Shown here in pieces: positions 15,324-22,486 of a DNA stretch of 24,114 nt. Position 1 is the stretch's first letter. Every line of letters starts with the position of its first letter. Below the pieces are notes generated by a model. The model saw only the letters and a list, made by a program, of their open reading frames with translations. It ran no database searches and was not told the DNA's origin. The position numbers and the translations under genes are program-made. The DNA comes from RBG-16-64-43 sp035288225 (GTDB lineage: Bacteria; Chloroflexota; Anaerolineae; Anaerolineales; RBG-16-64-43). The stretch covers positions 1-24,114 of the forward strand of contig DATEAT010000063.1 of NCBI GenBank assembly GCA_035288225.1, read 5' to 3'.

Positions 15324-15436
15324 GGACGGAGCGAGGTGATAAGCATGGTGATGATGATCAATAGCCCGATCACGGCGGCGACGATGCTTTGCACTCGCCG
15401 GCGGCGCGCCTCGCGCGTCTCCTTGCCTCTGGTCAT
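15320..15436 (-). CDS. Small single-pass membrane protein, 38 residues
   Basis: ATG 15436 has GGAGAA 4 nt upstream (15441-15446), a good ribosome-binding site. The product has a strongly basic N-terminal half (KETREARRRR) followed by a 17-residue hydrophobic helix (residues 18-34) and a short tail ending in Arg-Pro. This predicts a small membrane protein with its N-terminus in the cytoplasm. Its TGA overlaps the GTG of the GT-C gene by 4 nt, so the two should be translationally coupled. It starts 68 bp after the uvrC stop codon. I do not know a named family, but proteins with the same basic-then-hydrophobic plan are common as unannotated small ORFs. It would be missed if the long GT-C frame were taken at face value. 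Confidence 0.7.
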   Translation of the reverse strand: MTRGKETREARRRRVQSIVAAVIGLLIIITMLITSLRP

Positions 15437-15504
15437 GCGCTTCTCCGTTGCCTGGGGTCAGGTTTCGCGGCACCGCCTTCGGGCGCGGCCGCCACATGTT
15501 TGGA

Positions 15505-17364
15505 TTATAGACGTTCCTTGATGGTCACGGCCAGCTTCTCGGTGATGCCTGGCACCCCGGCCAATTCGGCCAGCGAGGCGGCGCGAATCCCGCCCAGGTC
15601 CCCGAAGGCTGCCAGCAGCGCCTTACGCTTGGCCGGGCCGACCCCGGGGATGGCATCCAGCTGTGAAGCCAGCCCGATCCGCGTGCGCACTTCGCGATGA
15701 TGGCTGACCGCGAAACGATGCGCCTCATCGCGAATGCGCTGCACCAGGTATAGCCCCTGCGAATTGCGGGGCAAGAGGAGCGACTCGGGCTGCCCCGGGC
15801 GGAAGATTTCCTCATGCTGCTTGGCGAGCGCGGCCAGCGCCACGCGCTGACCCAGCCCGTGCCTCTCGAGCACCGCGGCCGCTTCGGCCAACTGGCCTTT
15901 CCCGCCGTCCACAAGCAGGAGGTCCGGCAGCATCGAGAACGATGCATCCGGCTTGCGCCCAACCGGCAGCGCCTCGCCGGTCATATCCCGCCACCGTGCG
16001 AAGCGCCGCGCGAGCACCTCGCGCATGCTGGCAAAATCGTCCTGACCCTCCACGCTGCGGATGAGGAACCGCCGGTAATGCGCCTTGCGTGGTGCGCCCT
16101 GCTCGAACACCACCATGCTGGCGGTGATGGCCGTCCCCTGCAGGTTGGAGATGTCGTAGCACTCGATGCGCGCGGGCGGCACGGCGAGGCCGAGCGCATT
16201 CTGTAGTTCGGCGAGCGCCTCCACCTGGCGGCTGCGGTCTGCCGCCCACTGTGCGCGCAGGGCGGTCAGGGTCTCGCTGGCGTTCTCGGCCGCCATGTCC
16301 AGGAGTTCACGCCCGACCCCGGAATGCGGCACCACGAGCTCGGTCTTTTCTCCGCCGCGCCGGCTGCGCAGCCACTCCTCGATGATGCGCGCCTCTTCCA
16401 CCTCGGTAGGCAGCAACACCTGCGGCGGGATGTGCGCGCTCTCGTCGTAGAACTGGGTCAGGAACTGGCGCATCACCTCGGCCTCGTCGGTCTCCTGCGT
16501 CCCCTCCAGCACGAAGTACTCGCGGCCGATCAGCCGCCCGTTGCGGATGAGGAACACTTGGACGCACGCGTCGCCGTTCGCGCGCGCCAGAGCGATCACA
16601 TCCGAATCCATTCGCTCGTTGGAGATGATCTTCTGCTTTTCGACGACGCGGTCGATCGCCTGCAGTTGGTCGCGCAGCGCGCCCGCCTTCTCAAAGCGCT
16701 CGGCCGCCGAGGCGCTGGCCATATCCTGTTTGAGGCGCGTGACCACCGCTTCGGTCTCGCCCTGCAGGAAGCGGCACAAGTTGTCGATCGTCGCCCGGTA
16801 ATCCGCCTGGGCAACCGCGCCGATGCACGGCGCGTTGCACAGGTGCAAGTCGTACCACAAACACGCGCGCCGGTCCTGGCCGGTGATCACGCGGTCGCAG
16901 GTGAGGTAGGGGAAGATCTTGCGCAGCACGTCGAGCGTCTGATGCACCGCCCACACGCTCGTGTACGGTCCGAAGTAGCGACTGCCGTCCTGCACCATCT
17001 GCCGCGTCACGCTTACTTTGGGGAAGGGGTCGGCCCAGTGCACCTTGATGTAAGGGTAGCGTTTGTCGTCCTTGAGGCGCACGTTGTACTTGGGCCGGTA
17101 GCGCTTGATCAAGTTCATCTCGAGGATCAGCGCCTCGAGTTCCGACCCGACCACGATCCATTCGATATCCGCGATCGTGCGCACAAGGTGCGCGGTCTTG
17201 GGTGTGGCCTCGGCCGCGGCGTGGAAGTACGAGCGCACCCGGCTGCGCAGATTCACCGCCTTGCCGACGTAGACCACCTTGGCGGCCGCATCCTTCATCA
17301 GGTAGCAGCCGGGCTTCTGAGGCAGTGTATCGAGGACGCTGGTGAGGTGAGGCGAGAGGTCCAT
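15505..17364 (-). CDS. uvrC: Excinuclease ABC subunit C
   Basis: The protein has 619 residues, normal length for UvrC, the endonuclease that makes both incisions in nucleotide excision repair after UvrA/UvrB load on damage. It begins with the GIY-YIG nuclease domain for the 3' cut (GCYLMKD...VVYVGKAVNLRSRVRSYF, then ELEALILEMNLIKRYRPKYN). A CDRVITGQDRRACLWYDLHLC block with several cysteines follows, and then the UVR/UvrB-binding motif near 200-240. The RNase H-like domain for the 5' cut contains IECYDISNLQGT and LLLVDGGKGQL. Two helix-hairpin-helix motifs end the protein (AIPGVGPAKRKALL and AGVPGITEKLAVTI). ATG 17364 lacks a ribosome-binding site, and a possible -10 lies only about 20 bp upstream, so the message may have a very short leader. 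uvrA and uvrB are not in the window. Confidence 0.97.
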   Translation of the reverse strand: MDLSPHLTSVLDTLPQKPGCYLMKDAAAKVVYVGKAVNLRSRVRSYFHAAAEATPKTAHLVRTIADIEWIVVGSELEALILEMNLIKRYRPKYNVRLKDDKRYPYIKVHWADPFPKVSVTRQMVQDGSRYFGPYTSVWAVHQTLDVLRKIFPYLTCDRVITGQDRRACLWYDLHLCNAPCIGAVAQADYRATIDNLCRFLQGETEAVVTRLKQDMASASAAERFEKAGALRDQLQAIDRVVEKQKIISNERMDSDVIALARANGDACVQVFLIRNGRLIGREYFVLEGTQETDEAEVMRQFLTQFYDESAHIPPQVLLPTEVEEARIIEEWLRSRRGGEKTELVVPHSGVGRELLDMAAENASETLTALRAQWAADRSRQVEALAELQNALGLAVPPARIECYDISNLQGTAITASMVVFEQGAPRKAHYRRFLIRSVEGQDDFASMREVLARRFARWRDMTGEALPVGRKPDASFSMLPDLLLVDGGKGQLAEAAAVLERHGLGQRVALAALAKQHEEIFRPGQPESLLLPRNSQGLYLVQRIRDEAHRFAVSHHREVRTRIGLASQLDAIPGVGPAKRKALLAAFGDLGGIRAASLAELAGVPGITEKLAVTIKERL

Positions 17365-17382
17365 GGGGAGGTACTCGGCGGG

Positions 17383-17388
17383 ATTGTA
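17383..17388 (-). promoter_or_regulatory. Candidate -10 element of uvrC
   Basis: TACAAT on the minus strand lies 19 bp before the uvrC ATG. TTGCGA, 19 bp further upstream, is a weak -35. The predicted leader is about 12 nt, too short for a normal ribosome-binding site, which agrees with its absence. Confidence 0.35.
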
Positions 17389-17435
17389 TCACGCGCTTGA
17401 GTCAGAATCGCAATCGGATTGCGAATGACGCTTCA

Positions 17436-17504
17436 CCTCACCCCCAGCCCCCTCTCCGCCACGCGACTCCATTCGGAAGGTCGGCTCGTGGAGCGGAGAG
17501 GGGG
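17436..17504 (-). repeat. GC-rich intergenic repeat, copy B, with strong hairpin
   Basis: The arms at 17448-17463 and 17487-17504 pair over about 16 bp with a 2-nt bulge. On the minus strand the ends read CCCCCTCTCCG and GGGGCTGGGGGTGAGG, matching copy A at 4429-4515 closely. It lies after the DUF971 gene and could also act as a terminator. Confidence 0.5.
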
Positions 17505-17723
17505 TCCAAGCAACTCGCCTGGTCTTCGCGGACGCGTAATCAAATACGCCGACAAGGGCGGCCGAAGGGTCGCGTCTAGCCGTCGATGACTCCACGGGTG
17601 GAGGTCCCGCAACCCGGTGCAGGCACCTGCGAGAAGTGCGGCGCGGGCGACCTGGCGTGCGCATGCGAAGGATCCCGCGAGCTCGGGGACCGCGCGTGAA
17701 GAGCGATACGACCGGTGAAGCCT

Positions 17724-18077
17724 TCAGGCGGATGATTGAGAGGGGAAGCATTGCGGGCAGGGGCACAAGCCGCGCAAAAATGCCCAGTTGAAGATACCGG
17801 CGTGGTGCCCGTCGCCCCAGGTGAGCGTGAGCGCGTAGTTGCCGACCAGGCCGACCTCGTTGAGCGTGTTGCGCGGGCCGGGTGGGTCGGGCTGGAAGAA
17901 CTCACGCGGGTCGGGCGGGCGGCCCATGTTCTCATCGCCGCCGGCGCACTCGGCGCAGGGGCACGACGCGCGCAGCCCGCGCCAGCCGTATTCGCTCAGG
18001 TGACCATCCTGCCAGCCCACGACGAGCATACGCCGCGTGCGGTCGAGAGTGATGTCCTTTGGGCGTGGGGCCGTCAT
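17724..18077 (-). CDS. DUF971 domain protein (GBBH-like N-terminal fold)
   Basis: This 117-residue cytoplasmic protein consists of one DUF971 (PF06155) domain, the fold found at the N-terminus of gamma-butyrobetaine hydroxylase. Family features are complete: LRASCPCAEC (Cys39, 41, 44), LVGNYALTLTWGDGHHAGIFNWAFLRGLC with His91/His92, and a terminal CPCPQC (Cys105, 107, 110). The cysteine and histidine positions match the zinc site of the eukaryotic domain. The extra C-terminal cysteine pair suggests either a second metal site or an alternative ligand set. Bacterial members have no settled function. The gene starts 7 bp after the smc stop codon and has GAGAAG about 4 nt before its ATG, so it is cotranscribed with smc. 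Confidence 0.9.
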   Translation of the reverse strand: MTAPRPKDITLDRTRRMLVVGWQDGHLSEYGWRGLRASCPCAECAGGDENMGRPPDPREFFQPDPPGPRNTLNEVGLVGNYALTLTWGDGHHAGIFNWAFLRGLCPCPQCFPSQSSA

Positions 18078-18084
18078 GCACTTC

Positions 18085-21000
18085 TCATCGCGCGGCGAAT
18101 TCGTCCAGCCGCAGGCTGATCACCTGGCTGGCGGAATCCGGACCCATGCTGATGCCGTAGATGACCTGTGAGGCCTGGACGGTATTGCGGTTGTGGGTGA
18201 TGACCACAAACTGCGTGTTGCGACTGAGCTCGGTGAGCATCTCGCGGAATCGGCCGACGTTGGATTCGTCGAGCATCGCATCCACCTCGTCGAGCACGCA
18301 GAAGGGCGTGGGTGCCACGCGCAACAGAGCAAAGACCAGGGCCACCGCGGTCAGGCTGCGCTCGCCGCCCGAGAGCAGCGCCAGCGGCTGCGCCCGCCGC
18401 CCGGGCAGGCGGGCCTGAATCTCGATACCAGTCTCGTTCAGGTTGTCCGGGTCGGTCAGCTGCAGTTTGGCCGAGCCGCCGCCAAAGAGCTGGCTGAAGG
18501 TCTTGGGGAATTCGATGGCCACCGCATCGAACGTTTTGAGGAAAGAATCCTGCATCATCTGGTCGAGCTCGCCGATCACCTGGCGCAGTTGAGTCTCCGC
18601 CTGCGAGAGGTCGGCCACCTGTTCGGTGAGGAATTCGTAACGCTCCTTCACCTCATGATATTCCTGGGGCGCCTCAGGGTTGACCGCGCCCATGCGCCGC
18701 ATCTGTGCCCGGCGCCGGGTCACGAGCTCCTCCACCTCGGCCGGCAACTCCTCCACGCGCGGCAGCTTTTGCACAAGCTCCGCAATGGGCAAGGGGGTTG
18801 GACCGGTGACCTCGCTGGCGTATTCGAATTCCACCAATCCGAAGTCGTCCTCGATCCGCCGGCGCAGGCCTTCCAGTTCTTCCTGACGGCGCGCCAGGTC
18901 CACCTGCGCCTGGGTGTAGGTGTGCTCGCTCGAATGCAGGTGCGCGCGTGCCTCCGCCTCGGTCTGCTCCAGCCGGTTGAGGTCGGCCTCGTTCGCGTCG
19001 AGCTGCGTTTCGGCTGGAGTGATCGAAGCTTGCGTGTCTTCGATCGTCTTGGAAAGCTGGCCTTCGCGTTCGCGCAAGCCGGCCAGGCTGCGCTCGAGCG
19101 TTTGCCGTTCCTCGTCTACGGCGCGCAGCCGGGCGCGCCGCTCCTCGAGCGCCTGGCGCGCGCGGGAAAGCATGCTCTGGCTGTCGACCACGCGCGATTG
19201 GGCCTCGCGCCCGGAGTGTTCGAGCAGCGCCAGGCGCGTCGACCATTGGGCGGGGTCATCGCCAATCTCCACCCGCAGCGTATCTTCCAGGCGCATCGCG
19301 CCCGACGTCAGCAGGCTCTTCTCGTGTTCCACCTTGCCGCGCAATGCCCCGAGGGCGCGTTCAGCTTCGGCGTGTGCGGCGCGCGCGCGCTCGAGCTCGT
19401 CGTTCGCTTCACTCGAGCGGCGCGCCTTCCATTCCCGTTCCGCTTCGAGTTGGGCCAGCGTGGCATGTGCGGCCTCGGCCGCCAGGCGGGCGGCCCCCTC
19501 AGCCTGTTCTAAGTGGGCGAGCGCGCTGCGCTGCGCGCCCTCGCGGGCGGCGAGTTCGGCCAGCTGCGCTTCGGCCGCCGCCACTTCTGCCTGGGCCTGC
19601 TCGCGCTGCTCGTGCGCGGCGCGCGTGCGCGCCTCGATCTCGCGCCGCTCACGCGCGCGCGCCAACGAGGAGGGCGGCTCGCCGCGCCCGGCCACCACCG
19701 CACCCGCCGGGTGAAACACCTCGCCCGCCAGCGTCACTGCGCGCGCGTGGGGTGGCAACGAGCGCGCCACCCGGCGCGCCGCGCCGCGCGAGCGAACCAG
19801 GATGGTCTGGCCGAGCAAGACGTCAATCGCCGCGCGATAGGCCTGCGGCCCGCTCACAAAGCGGGCGGCCAGGCCGATGACGTCCTCACCATCCGGCACG
19901 GACAGCGGTGCGAGCGGGGTCAGGTCGCCCAGCGGCACGAGGGCCGCACGGCCGCTGTCCTTTTGGCCCAGCACCTCCAACAGTGTGTCCACCGCCGCGG
20001 CATCGTCGACCAGCATCGCATCGAACAGGTCACCCAGGGCGGCCGTAACGGCGGCCTCGTATTCGCCCGGGATCTCGAGCACGGCACCCAGTGCCTGCAA
20101 CCGCCCCTGCACCAAGCCGCGCTGACCAGCGGCCATCACGGTGCGCACGCCGCTCGAATAGCCTAAGCCTTCGCGTTCGTCGTGCGCGAGCCCCGCGGCT
20201 CGCGCCGCAAGCTGCTCTTCGGCCGAACCGCGCGCCGCGGACTTCTCACGCGCGGCGGCCAGCGCCACGCGCTGCGCGTCGAGTTCGCTTACCAGCACCT
20301 TCAAGGCACCCCGCGCCTCGGCCAGCCGCTCGCTCGCCTGCTGGTGCGCAGCCCGCACAACCTCGCGCTGCGCCGCGGCGTTCTCGATATTCTTCTCCAC
20401 CTGGCCTTGTTCGCTCAGAGCGGCCTCGGCCGTGGCAGCCACGCGTTGCAGACGGCCGTTCATCTCGTCCAGGGCGGCGGACTGGCGGGCGCTGTCGGCC
20501 TCCAGGTCGAGCAGGTGCTGGCGCTGGGATTCGGCCTTGGCGGCACGTTCGCGGCGCTCGTTCTCGCGCGCGGCGCGCGTGGCCTCTGCGGCGCTCAGTT
20601 GCTGTTGCATGTCGGCGGCCTCAGCCTGGAAGCGCACCATGTCTTCCTGCCCGAGTCGTGCGCGCTCTTCGAGGGCCGCCACATCTGCTTCGGCTGCGAG
20701 GAGTAGCGCCTGCGTTTCTTCGCGCGAGCGCGTAAGAGAGCGCACGTGCTCCTCGCTCGCGGCCAGGCTCCGGCCGTGTGTTTCGCGCTCCTGGTGCAAT
20801 TGGGCCGCCTGGCGGTGCCAGGCGTTGAGCTGCGCGCGTAGTGTGGAGAGCTTGGCGCGCACTTCGATCAGGCTCGTATCGCTGGCTTCTTGCTGCGAAC
20901 GCAGATCGTCGAGTGTCTTCGCAGCTGCCTGAGCCTGCACGTGGGTTTGGGCCATCTCTGCCTGGCTGCGGTGCCAGTGGAATCCGTACCAGAGACGCAG

Positions 21001-21678
21001 CACGTCCTTGAGTTCCTGGCGGATGGTGTCGAATTCCGACGCGCGCTTAGCTTGGCGTTCGAGCGAGCGGACGCGTGGCTGAAGCTCGGCCAGGATATCC
21101 TGCACGCGTTCCAGGTTGTGTTGGGTTGCTTCCAGGCGGCGCAATGCGTCTTCGCGGCGCGCGCGATACAGACCGATGCCCGCGGCCTCCTCGAACAGGC
21201 GGCGCCGCTCCTCAGGCTTGAGGGCCAGGGCCACATCCACCAGCCCTTGGCCGATGACGGTGTAGGTGCGCTCCGCCAGGCCCGTCTGCGCCAGCAGCTC
21301 CTCGATATCTTTCAGGCGCACATGCTGGTCGTTGAGCAGGTACTCGTTACCGCCGTCGCGGTAAGCGTGGCGCGCAATGGCCACTTCGGTGTAATCGATC
21401 GGCAGCCCGCCATCGCCGTTGTCGAAGGTGATCGTGGCGGAGGCCATGCCGGCGCGTGGCCGTTGCTCGGAGCCGGCGAAGATCATGTCCTCGGTCTTCT
21501 TGCCGCGCAGCAGGCCGTACGATTGCTCGCCCAGCACCCAGCGGATGGCATCTGCGATGTTGGATTTTCCACTACCGTTGGGGCCGACGATGGTGGTGAT
21601 GCCTTCGGCGAACTCGAAGTGTGTCTTCGAGGCGAAGGTCTTGTAGCCGTGGAGTTCGAGAGACTTAAGTCGGGGCAT
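18085..21678 (-). CDS. smc: Chromosome segregation protein SMC
   Basis: The protein has 1197 residues, the usual size for bacterial SMC, the coiled-coil ATPase of the condensin complex that compacts and separates chromosomes. ATG 21678 is chosen because MPRLKSLELHGYKTF is the standard start; a GTG at 21699 would add 7 residues. Walker A is GPNGSGKS (32-39). Long Ala/Glu/Arg-rich coiled coils follow on both sides of a Gly-rich hinge at about 500-640. The C-terminal head has the signature SGGE (about 1103-1106) and Walker B VLDEVDAMLDE. The usual partners scpA and scpB are not in the window; the only companion is the DUF971 gene 7 bp downstream. The promoter region holds an extended -10 and a 16-bp palindrome. 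Confidence 0.97.
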   Translation of the reverse strand: MPRLKSLELHGYKTFASKTHFEFAEGITTIVGPNGSGKSNIADAIRWVLGEQSYGLLRGKKTEDMIFAGSEQRPRAGMASATITFDNGDGGLPIDYTEVAIARHAYRDGGNEYLLNDQHVRLKDIEELLAQTGLAERTYTVIGQGLVDVALALKPEERRRLFEEAAGIGLYRARREDALRRLEATQHNLERVQDILAELQPRVRSLERQAKRASEFDTIRQELKDVLRLWYGFHWHRSQAEMAQTHVQAQAAAKTLDDLRSQQEASDTSLIEVRAKLSTLRAQLNAWHRQAAQLHQERETHGRSLAASEEHVRSLTRSREETQALLLAAEADVAALEERARLGQEDMVRFQAEAADMQQQLSAAEATRAARENERRERAAKAESQRQHLLDLEADSARQSAALDEMNGRLQRVAATAEAALSEQGQVEKNIENAAAQREVVRAAHQQASERLAEARGALKVLVSELDAQRVALAAAREKSAARGSAEEQLAARAAGLAHDEREGLGYSSGVRTVMAAGQRGLVQGRLQALGAVLEIPGEYEAAVTAALGDLFDAMLVDDAAAVDTLLEVLGQKDSGRAALVPLGDLTPLAPLSVPDGEDVIGLAARFVSGPQAYRAAIDVLLGQTILVRSRGAARRVARSLPPHARAVTLAGEVFHPAGAVVAGRGEPPSSLARARERREIEARTRAAHEQREQAQAEVAAAEAQLAELAAREGAQRSALAHLEQAEGAARLAAEAAHATLAQLEAEREWKARRSSEANDELERARAAHAEAERALGALRGKVEHEKSLLTSGAMRLEDTLRVEIGDDPAQWSTRLALLEHSGREAQSRVVDSQSMLSRARQALEERRARLRAVDEERQTLERSLAGLREREGQLSKTIEDTQASITPAETQLDANEADLNRLEQTEAEARAHLHSSEHTYTQAQVDLARRQEELEGLRRRIEDDFGLVEFEYASEVTGPTPLPIAELVQKLPRVEELPAEVEELVTRRRAQMRRMGAVNPEAPQEYHEVKERYEFLTEQVADLSQAETQLRQVIGELDQMMQDSFLKTFDAVAIEFPKTFSQLFGGGSAKLQLTDPDNLNETGIEIQARLPGRRAQPLALLSGGERSLTAVALVFALLRVAPTPFCVLDEVDAMLDESNVGRFREMLTELSRNTQFVVITHNRNTVQASQVIYGISMGPDSASQVISLRLDEFAAR

Positions 21679-21705
21679 AGGATGTGCGCCGCGGGGCACG
21701 CAACG

Positions 21706-21724
21706 CCCCGCCGGCGTGGCGGGG
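21706..21724 (-). other. Stem-loop at the predicted 5' end of the smc transcript
   Basis: CCCCGCC (21706-21712) and GGCGGGG (21718-21724) form a perfect 7-bp stem with a 5-nt loop, starting about 4 nt after the predicted transcription start near 21728. Confidence 0.45.
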
Positions 21725-21734
21725 TGTACTCTTC

Positions 21735-21743
21735 ATTATAGCA
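21735..21743 (-). promoter_or_regulatory. Extended -10 promoter of smc
   Basis: TGC-TATAAT on the minus strand (21743-21735) is a perfect extended -10 element. The -35 position is occupied by GC-rich palindromic DNA rather than TTGACA, as expected for extended -10 promoters. The leader would be about 50 nt. Confidence 0.55.
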
Positions 21744-21746
21744 CGG

Positions 21747-21762
21747 CCCCCACCGGTGGGGG
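21747..21762. promoter_or_regulatory. 16-bp perfect palindrome in the divergent smc/methyltransferase region
   Basis: CCCCCACCGGTGGGGG is its own reverse complement. It lies directly upstream of the smc -10 element, over the normal -35 region, so a protein bound there would block or recruit polymerase. An operator role is inference; it could also be part of a hairpin. Confidence 0.4.
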
Positions 21763-21804
21763 TGCCCGGAGATCAAAGGGTCGGGAGTGGGGGCGCAGGC
21801 GGAC

Positions 21805-21832
21805 TTGCCGCGGCGACGTGCCCGGCTACAAT
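21805..21832 (+). promoter_or_regulatory. Promoter of the methyltransferase-like/repeat-protein operon
   Basis: TTGCCG (21805-21810) and TACAAT (21827-21832) are 16 bp apart. Transcription should start near 21839, about 40 nt before the ATG at 21878. Confidence 0.55.
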
Positions 21833-21877
21833 CGGCGGGTGAACCGGTCGAATGACGCACTTGTCATGGAGGCCCGT

Positions 21878-22462
21878 ATGTCGGCGCCCTGGCTCTACCT
21901 ACTCTCCATGGGAACACTCGGGGTGACATCCTTTGCGCTCTTCCGCGTTCGCACGCGGCGTGAATATATGGAGAAGGGCAAGCTGTCACCCCTGTCGAGC
22001 CTCCTCGAACTCATCGTGTGGCTGGCGTACGCAGCGATACCCTACATCTACAACCCGCCGTGCTGGCCCTACATATGGAGTTGCCGCCCGTGGGCGCCTG
22101 CGTCCGTGGCGGGCATCGGCTACGGGCTCACGGCGTTCGGCGCGCTCATCGGCTTCGGCTCGATGGCCTGGCTCGGCGTGCGGCGATCGTTCGGCCGAAG
22201 GGTGGGTGACCTGCTGGCATCGGGGCCATACTCGTTCTCGCGTAACCCGCAGATCGTGGGCGGAACGTTGATGATCACGGGTGTCGCATGGTTGTGGCCG
22301 TCGTGGTATGCACTGGGTTGGGCTGTGCTGTGGCCGGTGATGTTCCATCCCATGGTGTTGACCGAGGAAGAACACATGCAGCGCATCTTTGGGGAGGGCT
22401 ACCGCCGCTACAGCGAACAGGTCGCGAGGTACATCGGGCGAGGCAGAGCCTCGCCTCGGTGA
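21878..22462 (+). CDS. Isoprenylcysteine/phospholipid methyltransferase-like membrane protein
   Basis: The protein has 194 residues from ATG 21878, chosen for GGAGG at 21868-21872 with 5 nt spacing; the open frame extends further up but without support. Hydrophobic segments lie at about 5-23, 43-58, 76-100 and 127-160. The C-terminal half carries the membrane methyltransferase pattern: GPYSFSRNPQIVGG (116-129), a hydrophobic hairpin, then EEEHMQRIFGEGYRRYSEQVARY (163-185). That matches ICMT/PEMT-like enzymes, which bind S-adenosylmethionine in a membrane pocket and methylate a lipid-like or prenylated acceptor. Bacterial members are broad, so the substrate is open; some relatives of this fold may not be methyltransferases. 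It is the first gene of a plus-strand operon divergent from smc, and the repeat-protein gene follows after 24 bp. Confidence 0.8.
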   Translation: MSAPWLYLLSMGTLGVTSFALFRVRTRREYMEKGKLSPLSSLLELIVWLAYAAIPYIYNPPCWPYIWSCRPWAPASVAGIGYGLTAFGALIGFGSMAWLGVRRSFGRRVGDLLASGPYSFSRNPQIVGGTLMITGVAWLWPSWYALGWAVLWPVMFHPMVLTEEEHMQRIFGEGYRRYSEQVARYIGRGRASPR

Positions 22463-22486
22463 ATTACAGGAGGGAGATTCGACTGT

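Larger units (their letters stand above)
17365..17723. other. Intergenic region between DUF971 gene and uvrC
   Basis: These 359 bp hold a candidate uvrC -10 element (17383-17388), a short palindrome TCGCAATC-G-GATTGCGA (17408-17424), one copy of a GC-rich intergenic repeat with a strong hairpin (17436-17504), and a 37-codon plus-strand ORF that I do not accept as a gene. No RNA gene is recognised. Confidence 0.5.

Noticed and set aside
15324..15497. N-terminal 58 codons of the long GT-C reading frame
   Set aside because: They are the shadow of the 38-residue membrane protein gene and give a His/Arg-rich tract unlike any GT-C enzyme.
17586..17699. 37-codon plus-strand ORF with a CEKCGAGDLACAC cysteine cluster
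   Set aside because: It looks like a tiny zinc ribbon, but there is no ribosome-binding site and no promoter, and it sits in a repeat-bearing intergenic region. Without conservation data it is more likely chance.
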